The notes beneath the pieces are model-generated. The model did no database searches, was not told the origin of the DNA, and saw nothing but the letters and a program-made list of their open reading frames with translations. Of a DNA stretch of 45,109 bases, positions 39,332 through 45,109 are shown piece after piece. Both the position numbers and the translations under genes were made by a program. The DNA lies in contig JAFWUH010000084.1 of the NCBI GenBank assembly GCA_017524165.1, forward strand, positions 1 through 45,109, read 5' to 3'. Position 1 is the first letter of the stretch. Each line of letters starts with the position of its first letter. Source of the DNA: Clostridia bacterium. GTDB lineage: Bacteria > Bacillota > Clostridia > Oscillospirales > Acutalibacteraceae.

Positions 39332-40687
39332 TTATTCCGGTTTCCATTGAAAGCAGAGCATCGTTATATCGTCAAATTGACTGTTCCCGTTTATAAATTC
39401 ATCCATTGAATTTTTCACATGCTCAATCATTTCAGCCGAACTGTACTTGCTTTTATTATCAAAGCACCCCAGCAGTCGTTCTTCCCCAAAAAGCTCATGA
39501 GCGACATTTTCAGCCTCGGTCACGCCGTCGGTATACAAATATACCGTATCGCCTTTTTCCAGCTGGATGCTATGTTCTTTATACATCATATCCTGCATGC
39601 CGGCAAGAACAAAACCATTTTTGAACTTCAACAGCTCTGAATGATCATTACGCAGCAAAACCGGCGGATTATGACCTGCGCTGACAAAGTTCATTGTCCC
39701 GTTTGTAAGATCCAAGATTCCCACCCAGACCGTCACAAACATCTCTGCTTCATTTCTTGCGCAAAGTGCATTATTAGCGGTTTCAACCGCCTCTGAAAGT
39801 TTTGGTATATCCCGGATACAGTTTTGCAGTGTGATTTTAGAAGAAGCCATAAAAATCGCGGCAGGAACGCCTTTTCCTGAAACATCACCGATCACAAAAG
39901 CCAGATGTGTCGGATCCACATAGAAAACATCATAAAAATCTCCGCCGACCTCTTTGGCAGCTTCCATTGATGCGCTGACATCCAGTTGCTTATGACCGGG
40001 ATAATCCTCGTTGATCAACGGCAACAGCGAATGTTGAATGACATTTGCCACCTCCAATTCCGACTGGAGCCGGCTCCTTTCCACGGTAATCTTGCGCTGA
40101 TTTTCCGTGTATGTGATGATGGTAATCATCATCACAAATCCTAACGCGTTGACCCCAATAAACGGCACAGCGATCCGCACGACAATATCCAGCGCTGTTT
40201 CAAACGGTTTGACCATTAACAGCACCAAACTCAAATGAAAAACTTCCAACAATGCACTAAGCAATAATGCTATGTACGGTTTTTCAAAATACTGATGCCA
40301 TTTTTCCGAAATAATCCCGCATATTAATCCAATACAACAGGTGGCCACCACGCAGGGTTTTGCCGTAATTCCGCCCATTGTCAGTCGATGTATTCCGGCA
40401 ATCAGACCTGCAAACAGTCCACCCAGCGGTCCGCCGGTAAATCCGGCAAGCATCGGTCCAATATCTCGAACCGAAATGACCGCGCCGTTTAAAGCAAAAC
40501 CTGAAATATTCCCGTAAATGCCAAAAACACCGCCGAGAATGCCGGCGATAATGGAATATTTCCATTTTTTGTCCGAATTCACAAATTTGGATATAATATC
40601 ACTGCCGCCGATAAACGCCGATATCACTAAGATAACCGCTAGCGTTCCTATCATTTTTGAAAACATGTTACTCATATCACTAATCAT
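39332..40687 (-). CDS. Membrane-anchored PP2C/SpoIIE-type phosphatase B with 5TM LytS-like sensor
   Basis: A phosphatase of about 451 residues. The N-terminal 195 residues hold five or six TMs with the 5TMR-LYT pattern (GAVISVRDIGPMLAGFTGG, AGLIAGIHRLTMGG), as in LytS-type sensors. A coiled linker and a PP2C domain follow (EVGGDFYDVF, IGDVSGKGVPAAIFM, SAGHNPPVLL, LYTDGVTEA, FDDITMLCF). The start is uncertain: ATG 40687 has GGTGG eight bases upstream, a GTG at 40699 would add four residues. LytS-type domains sense cell-wall or metabolite signals in relatives; the signal here is unknown. Confidence 0.85.
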   Translation of the reverse strand: MISDMSNMFSKMIGTLAVILVISAFIGGSDIISKFVNSDKKWKYSIIAGILGGVFGIYGNISGFALNGAVISVRDIGPMLAGFTGGPLGGLFAGLIAGIHRLTMGGITAKPCVVATCCIGLICGIISEKWHQYFEKPYIALLLSALLEVFHLSLVLLMVKPFETALDIVVRIAVPFIGVNALGFVMMITIITYTENQRKITVERSRLQSELEVANVIQHSLLPLINEDYPGHKQLDVSASMEAAKEVGGDFYDVFYVDPTHLAFVIGDVSGKGVPAAIFMASSKITLQNCIRDIPKLSEAVETANNALCARNEAEMFVTVWVGILDLTNGTMNFVSAGHNPPVLLRNDHSELLKFKNGFVLAGMQDMMYKEHSIQLEKGDTVYLYTDGVTEAENVAHELFGEERLLGCFDNKSKYSSAEMIEHVKNSMDEFINGNSQFDDITMLCFQWKPE

Positions 40688-40781
40688 AATTGAATCCACC
40701 CAGTTCCGGTCTAATAAGCTCCCTATCCATCCCGCGACATTGTCCTAATGCATTTTTCTTATTTGCCGTTAGATTAAGTGT

Positions 40782-40790
40782 ATTATATCA
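40782..40790 (-). promoter_or_regulatory. Extended -10 promoter before phosphatase B
   Basis: TGATATAAT on the minus strand, an extended -10 element, about 95 bases before the start. No good -35 is present. Confidence 0.45.
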
Positions 40791-40858
40791 CATATAAAAC
40801 AAGAATTCTATATATTTTTATACGAACTGACAGCAGATGACCGGAAAAGAATCCGGTT

Positions 40859-40992
40859 TTAGTGATCGGCGACATATATCGCCAGTTGAGCATGAATGAC
40901 ACTCCAATCCTGCCGGAAATTTGAAACAGGTGCTGAGGTTTGCTCAATTTGCTTGAATTTCTTAATTGGTGGATAATACAGTTCTGGATATC
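40859..40992 (-). pseudogene. Decayed transposase fragment (IS256/mutator-like)
   Basis: On the minus strand, 40948-40992 reads DIQNCIIHQLRNSSK, which matches the QxCIIHQIRNS signature of IS256/mutator transposases. In another frame, 40859-40935 reads NFRQDWSVIHAQLAIYVADH and a stop, like a transposase C-terminus. The region between these two motifs, normally over 100 residues, is missing. This is a short deletion remnant within the 370-bp gap 40700-41070. Two small hairpins follow at 40840-40857 and 40868-40883. Nothing else is recognisable in the gap. Confidence 0.5.
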
Positions 40993-41070
40993 GTCACCTC
41001 GACTAAGTCAGGTTCTTTTTCGCGAAGTTCATATAAAAATCTTGCGTTTTCTTAAAAATAATTTTAAATA

Positions 41071-42264
41071 TTACACTTCTCCATGGAATGTATCGGGATG
41101 ATTTGAATCAAAGATTTCATTAGCCCACATCAATGTAACTAAATTTTCCGTATCGGAAAGATTTCTAATGTTGTGGGTATATCCCGGAAGCATATAAACA
41201 GCTTTAAGATGTTCTCCGCTTACCTCGAATTCGATGACCTCATCCGTGCCTGTTTTTCTTTCTTGAATCAATCCATGACCCGAAACGACAACAAAGAATT
41301 CCCACTTGCTATTATGCCAATGCTGACCTTTGGTGACGCCGGGTTTTGAAATGTTTACCGAAAACTGACCGTGATCGAGCGTTTTGAGAATTTCTGTAAA
41401 ACTGCCACGATCATCGCAATTCATTTCCAGATCAAAGGCAATCTTGCTTTTGGGAAGATAGGATACATACATCGAATATAGTTTTTTTTCAAAACTGCCG
41501 TTTGGTATAGACGGCAAAAGCAGGGTTTGTGGATGATCATGAAATTGATACAGACATTCCGCAACATATCCGAGCGTAACCTTATGTGTGGTCGGCACAA
41601 TACAATACGCCCCGTTTTTGTCGAGTACGGTTGTTGTTCCGTCGAAGGTGCAATGATGTTCCTTTCCCTCAAGGGCATCAAACATCTCATGGATCAAGTC
41701 ATCTATAAACAGAAGTTCAAGTTCCTCATTTGGATCCTTGACCGTTATCGGCAAATCGTTTGCAATGTGATGACAGAATGTACCGACGACGCTGTTATCA
41801 TTCGGGCGCACCCACTTACCGACAAGATTGGGGAAACGGTAAACAAGTACCCTTACTCCGCTTTCTTGGGCGTAATCAAAAAACAGCTTCTCCCCTGCAT
41901 TTTCAGGTTGCCCGCACGCATTATTGTAACGCCCTAAAAGCGTATAAACAGAGGAGGAAACCATGATCGGACAAGTATTGTGATGTTTTTTAAGCGTTTC
42001 GATCAGCTTACAGGCAAATTCAAAATCATCAGGTTCAAGCTCTGGCGTTTTTTGGGGACAATCGACCCCTGTCAGATTAAATACAAAATCACAGTCTGTG
42101 CAGTATTGTTCCAGTTGTTCCCATGTTGAGTCAAGGTCATATTCATATATCTGTTCGATATGAAGATCCGGGCGTGTACGGTTTTTGCCGTCGCGGACGG
42201 TTTTAAGGTTTTCCACAAGATTTTTTCCGAAAAAACCCTTGGCACCTATAACGAGTATCTTCAT
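41071..42264 (-). CDS. capF: CapF/WbjC-type reductase for UDP-L-FucNAc (SDR plus cupin)
   Basis: A 397-residue bifunctional enzyme. The N-terminal SDR domain starts MKILVIGAKGFFGKNL (Rossmann GxxGxxG) and has VSSSVYTLLGRYN. The C-terminal 120 residues are a cupin with GQHWHNSKWEFFVVVSG and LPGYTHNIRN. CapF completes formation of UDP-2-acetamido-2,6-dideoxy-L-talose from the CapE product. The start ATG 42264 overlaps the capG stop by four bases (ATGA). It is the last gene of capE-capG-capF. Confidence 0.9.
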   Translation of the reverse strand: MKILVIGAKGFFGKNLVENLKTVRDGKNRTRPDLHIEQIYEYDLDSTWEQLEQYCTDCDFVFNLTGVDCPQKTPELEPDDFEFACKLIETLKKHHNTCPIMVSSSVYTLLGRYNNACGQPENAGEKLFFDYAQESGVRVLVYRFPNLVGKWVRPNDNSVVGTFCHHIANDLPITVKDPNEELELLFIDDLIHEMFDALEGKEHHCTFDGTTTVLDKNGAYCIVPTTHKVTLGYVAECLYQFHDHPQTLLLPSIPNGSFEKKLYSMYVSYLPKSKIAFDLEMNCDDRGSFTEILKTLDHGQFSVNISKPGVTKGQHWHNSKWEFFVVVSGHGLIQERKTGTDEVIEFEVSGEHLKAVYMLPGYTHNIRNLSDTENLVTLMWANEIFDSNHPDTFHGEV

Positions 42265-43442
42265 AGATCCTTTCTCCACACCATTTTATTGACCACGCCC
42301 ACATAACTTTGGATAATCTTAATAACCTTATCGCTGACATTTGTATCGGTATAATCCGGAACCGGCAGTGCACCGCCGTTGACTTCGTTTTGAACCATAT
42401 CCACAGCGATATCTATGGCTTGAAGCAGTCCTTTGGCATCAATACCCGAAAGGATAAAACACGCCTTATCCAACGCCTCCGGGCGTTCTGTTCCGGTTCT
42501 GATACATACCGCAGGGATCGGGTGCCCTATTGCCGTGTAAAAACTGCTTTCTTCCGGAAGAGTACCGCTGTCTGAAACCACGCAGAACGCGTTCATCTGC
42601 AAACAGTTATAATCGCGGAACCCAAGCGGTTCATGGCAAATAACACGGTCATCTAGTTTAAATCCGGCAGATTCAATCCGTTTGCGGCTTCTGGGATGGC
42701 AGGAGTACAAAACAGGCATATCGTATTTTTCAGCCATAAGATTTATTGCGTTAAAAAGACTTTCAAAATTCTTTTCCGTGTCAATATTCTCTTCCCGATG
42801 AGCCGATAAAAGAATATATTTTCCCTTTTGCAGGTTTAAACGGTGAAGTATATCAGAGGCTTTGATAGATTCCAGATTTTGCGTTAAGACTTCAGCCATG
42901 GGAGAGCCTGTCACAAAAGTGCGTTCTTTGGGCAGTCCGCAGTCCGCCAAATATCGACGGGCATGTTCAGAATATGCCATATTCACATCAGCGATGATGT
43001 CTACAATACGACGGTTTGTTTCCTCCGGCAAACATTCATCCTTGCAACGGTTGCCGGCTTCCATATGGAACACCGGAATATGCAGTCGCTTTGCCCCGAT
43101 CACAGATAAACATGAATTTGTATCCCCGAGAACCAAAACAGCGTCCGGGTTCAGTTCAGCCATTGCGCTGTAGGATGCGGATATAATATTTCCCATCGTT
43201 TCGCCCAAATTCGACCCGACCGCATGGAGAAAAAGATCCGGCTCATCCAGTCCAAGCTCTTTGAAGAAAACACCGCTGAGAGGATAGTCATAATTCTGTC
43301 CCGTGTGGACAAGAACGGTATCGAAATATTTTCGGCATTTTGGGATTACTGCTGCAAGGCGAATAATTTCAGGTCTGGTACCGACGATAATCATGAGCTT
43401 TATCTTCCCGTTATCCTTCCATTTTGGATATTTCATCATCAT
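42261..43442 (-). CDS. capG: UDP-N-acetylglucosamine 2-epimerase family, CapG/WbjD type
   Basis: A 393-residue epimerase that converts UDP-L-talose derivative to UDP-N-acetyl-L-fucosamine by C2 epimerisation. Motifs: VGTRPEIIRL, HTGQNYDYPLSGVFF, LVLGDTNSCL, HMEAGNRCKDECLPEETNR, SAHREENID and SDSGTLPEES. ECLPEETNRR and the neighbours capE and capF place it in the CapG branch rather than WecB. It begins with ATGATGATG behind AAAAGGAAG; the first ATG is taken. Confidence 0.9.
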   Translation of the reverse strand: MMMKYPKWKDNGKIKLMIIVGTRPEIIRLAAVIPKCRKYFDTVLVHTGQNYDYPLSGVFFKELGLDEPDLFLHAVGSNLGETMGNIISASYSAMAELNPDAVLVLGDTNSCLSVIGAKRLHIPVFHMEAGNRCKDECLPEETNRRIVDIIADVNMAYSEHARRYLADCGLPKERTFVTGSPMAEVLTQNLESIKASDILHRLNLQKGKYILLSAHREENIDTEKNFESLFNAINLMAEKYDMPVLYSCHPRSRKRIESAGFKLDDRVICHEPLGFRDYNCLQMNAFCVVSDSGTLPEESSFYTAIGHPIPAVCIRTGTERPEALDKACFILSGIDAKGLLQAIDIAVDMVQNEVNGGALPVPDYTDTNVSDKVIKIIQSYVGVVNKMVWRKDL

Positions 43443-43481
43443 TCAGCTTCCTTTTTGAAAAATGATTTTGTCCTTGCCGGT

Positions 43482-44546
43482 TTATGCGTCCACAAGATGA
43501 GGGCGCCCTTCCAGTTCTTCTTTCACATAGTCGGTTGTCATGAGTTTTTCCGCAATTTCATCCACATTCAAACGAGTTGTGTTGTGGCTGGTGTATTCTG
43601 CAACGCTTTCGGTCAAAACATTGCCTTCAATATAGTACTTGTCATAGTTTAATCCGCGCGCATCGGGGACTATACGAAAATAATCTCCCCTATCGGTTGC
43701 GCGCAAACACTCTTCCCGCGTCATCAGCGTTTCATAAAGCTTTTCGCCATGCCTTGACCCGATAATTTTCTTTTCTGTCTTGCCGAAGATCTTCATAACA
43801 CCGTCAGCAAGATCTCCGATCGTTGCGGCGCATGCTTTCTGAACAAACAAATCTCCCGGTTGTGCGTGCTCAAAAGCAAAAGCGACAAGCTCAACGGCTT
43901 CGTCTAAATTCATAAGGAAACGGGTCATATTCGGATCGGTTACGGTAACGGGCGACTTTTGTTTTATTTGGTTTATAAACAGCGGAATAACCGAGCCGCG
44001 TGAACACATAACATTGCCGTAACGCGTGCAAGAGAGTACCGTACCGGCTCGTTCAAAGGCTTTTTGTGCGCGGGATTGTATGACTTTCTCGCCAACAGCC
44101 TTTGTCATACCCATTGTATTAATAGGATAAGCAGCTTTATCCGTAGAGAGAAATACCAACCGTTCCACGCGATTTTCAATCGCGGCTGTGACCACATTAT
44201 CCGTGCCGATGATATTTGTTTGCACCGCTTCCATCGGGAAAAACTCGCAGGACGGAACCTCTTTCAAAGCCGCGGCATGAAGCACATAATGCGCGCCGAA
44301 CATCACATCTCTTACAGAGTCCAAATTGCGCACATCGCCAAGATAAAATTGCACTTTTCCCGCATGATCCGGATATTGTTTCTGCAATGTGTGCCGCATC
44401 CAATCCTGTTTTTTTTCGTCACGGGATAGGATACGGATTTCTCCGATATCAGAGGCAATAAAGCGCTGAAGAACGGTTGACCCGAAAGAACCGGTACCGC
44501 CTGTAATAACAAGAGTTTTATTTTTAAATTGCTCTGCAATTTTCAT
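43482..44546 (-). CDS. capE: UDP-GlcNAc 4,6-dehydratase/5-epimerase, CapE/WbjB type
   Basis: A 354-residue SDR enzyme, the first step from UDP-GlcNAc to UDP-L-FucNAc. The motif TGGTGSFGSTVL is near residue 15, AALKEVPSCE follows, and the active site is NTMGMTKAVGEK. The C-terminus ends in a CapE-type tail (HNTTRLNVDEIAEKL). ATG 44546 is chosen, with GGAG upstream; a GTG at 44549 is equally placed. It is the first gene of a three-gene operon. Confidence 0.92.
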   Translation of the reverse strand: MKIAEQFKNKTLVITGGTGSFGSTVLQRFIASDIGEIRILSRDEKKQDWMRHTLQKQYPDHAGKVQFYLGDVRNLDSVRDVMFGAHYVLHAAALKEVPSCEFFPMEAVQTNIIGTDNVVTAAIENRVERLVFLSTDKAAYPINTMGMTKAVGEKVIQSRAQKAFERAGTVLSCTRYGNVMCSRGSVIPLFINQIKQKSPVTVTDPNMTRFLMNLDEAVELVAFAFEHAQPGDLFVQKACAATIGDLADGVMKIFGKTEKKIIGSRHGEKLYETLMTREECLRATDRGDYFRIVPDARGLNYDKYYIEGNVLTESVAEYTSHNTTRLNVDEIAEKLMTTDYVKEELEGRPHLVDA

Positions 44547-44593
44547 CACAAAGAATCTCCTTAAGTGTTCGCTTATTCTAATTAATTTCTATC

Positions 44594-44599
44594 ATTATA
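44594..44599 (-). promoter_or_regulatory. Probable -10 of the capE operon
   Basis: TATAAT on the minus strand about 48 bases before the start. The -35 position is poor (GTGTAT). Confidence 0.4.
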
Positions 44600-44650
44600 C
44601 TAAAATCCAAATAAAATACACTGTTTCTTAATTTTTTTTACATAAGCAGA

Positions 44651-44693
44651 AGCCAACCCCTTGCAGTCGATCGTAACTGTTCAGAGGTTGACT
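44651..44693. terminator. Inverted repeat after glgB
   Basis: AGTCAACCTCT can pair with AAGGGGTTGGCT (G-U pairs included) on the minus strand, just after the branching-enzyme stop. A clear U-run is lacking, so it is a weak terminator at best. Confidence 0.4.
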
Positions 44694-44703
44694 CCTATTC
44701 GGA

Positions 44704-45109
44704 TTATTTTGCTGTTTTGGTTGTCGCTTTTTTCGTTTTTGCAGGAGTCTTTCTGACGGTTTTCTTTTCTGCTTTTGGTTTTTCGACCTTTTCGACCTCT
44801 TGCATCGGCACTTCAAAGATCACCGATTCAAAGGCGCGAAGTTCAAAGGTCAAACGAAACGGTCTGCCGTCACATTCGTCGCCGCTTGCGGTGAGAATAC
44901 ACTCTCTCCCGTCGGGATAGGTCGAGAAGATCCGCTTATATTGACCGCTGACCGGCACGCCCACCGTATAATCGTTATAATAGGACGGCGTGAAATTGCA
45001 AACAAATACAAGCGCGTTGTTATAGTTCCACGGATTTCTTCTGATAAAGCTGAAGGTGCTTCTGACCGCGTCGCCGCCGTTGATCCATTCAAAGGTTTGA
45101 CGGTTGCCA
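44704..45109 (-). CDS. glgB: 1,4-alpha-glucan branching enzyme, C-terminal part
   Basis: The last 134 residues of a glycogen branching enzyme; the 5' part lies beyond the right edge. FEWINGGDAVRSTFSFIRR and LVFVCNFTPSYYNDYTVGVP are typical of the end of the GH13 barrel and the C-terminal all-beta domain. After that domain comes an unusual tail of about 30 residues rich in Lys, Thr, Ala and Pro. The enzyme makes alpha-1,6 branches in glycogen. Confidence 0.85.
   Translation of the reverse strand, partial: GNRQTFEWINGGDAVRSTFSFIRRNPWNYNNALVFVCNFTPSYYNDYTVGVPVSGQYKRIFSTYPDGRECILTASGDECDGRPFRLTFELRAFESVIFEVPMQEVEKVEKPKAEKKTVRKTPAKTKKATTKTAK

Noticed and set aside
44651-44693. A strong rho-independent terminator after glgB
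   Set aside because: The stem is imperfect and lacks a U-run, so it is listed only as a weak inverted repeat.
1-45109. CRISPR arrays, tRNA or rRNA genes and prophage
   Set aside because: I saw no regularly spaced repeats, no tRNA cloverleaf or rRNA sequence and no phage genes in this window.

Overview
The window comes from an anaerobic, endospore-forming Firmicute, most likely a gut or rumen clostridium of the Oscillospirales/Ruminococcaceae kind. The evidence is gpr and spoIIP, an oxygen-sensitive class III ribonucleotide reductase, ferredoxin-dependent 2-oxoacid oxidoreductase, T-box leaders, strong AGGAGG ribosome binding sites and consensus sigma-A promoters. The taxon is inferred; there is no rRNA in the window.

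Layout. 1-2.02 kb (minus): the origin-linked set rpmH-rnpA-yidD-yidC-jag, without dnaA beside rpmH. 2.27-4.63 kb (plus): wecC-wecB for UDP-ManNAc uronate, a more A+T-rich pair flanked by a 36-bp imperfect direct repeat. 4.8-9.7 kb: dCMP deaminase (minus), then nrdG-nrdD-trxB behind candidate NrdR boxes; NrdD carries a fused redoxin domain. 9.7-13.6 kb (plus): lipid kinase, MscS channel, gpr, spoIIP and a small membrane protein.

13.8-27.6 kb (all minus) is the most interesting part. Three transcription units, each behind its own T-box leader, encode three AMP-forming acyl-CoA synthetases, a four-subunit 2-oxoacid:ferredoxin oxidoreductase, a branched-chain aminotransferase, a P-loop ATPase and a LeuA-like protein that has lost its catalytic motifs. 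Aligning the specifier loops by hand suggests CUC (Leu), GUA (Val) and AUC (Ile), one per ligase. The simplest reading is a branched-chain amino acid scavenging pathway: isovalerate, isobutyrate and 2-methylbutyrate are activated to acyl-CoAs, reductively carboxylated to 2-oxo acids with reduced ferredoxin and transaminated to Leu, Val and Ile, with each ligase switched on by the matching uncharged tRNA. All three ligases are fusions: two carry an N-terminal XRE helix-turn-helix plus cupin, and the third a sugar-phosphate-isomerase-like TIM barrel.

27.6-33.1 kb: a GNAT/YoaP acetyltransferase, a patatin-like phospholipase, and an ABC importer divergent from a LysR regulator with overlapping promoters. 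33.2-37.5 kb: a GH36 alpha-galactosidase and a self-regulated GntR-ABC exporter operon. 37.7-40.7 kb: two convergent membrane-anchored PP2C/RsbU phosphatases. 40.86-40.99 kb: a decayed transposase. 41.1-44.5 kb (minus): capE-capG-capF for UDP-L-FucNAc. The window ends in the 3' part of a glycogen branching enzyme gene. UDP-ManNAcA and UDP-L-FucNAc are both surface-polysaccharide precursors, so the two ends of the window may supply the same polymer.
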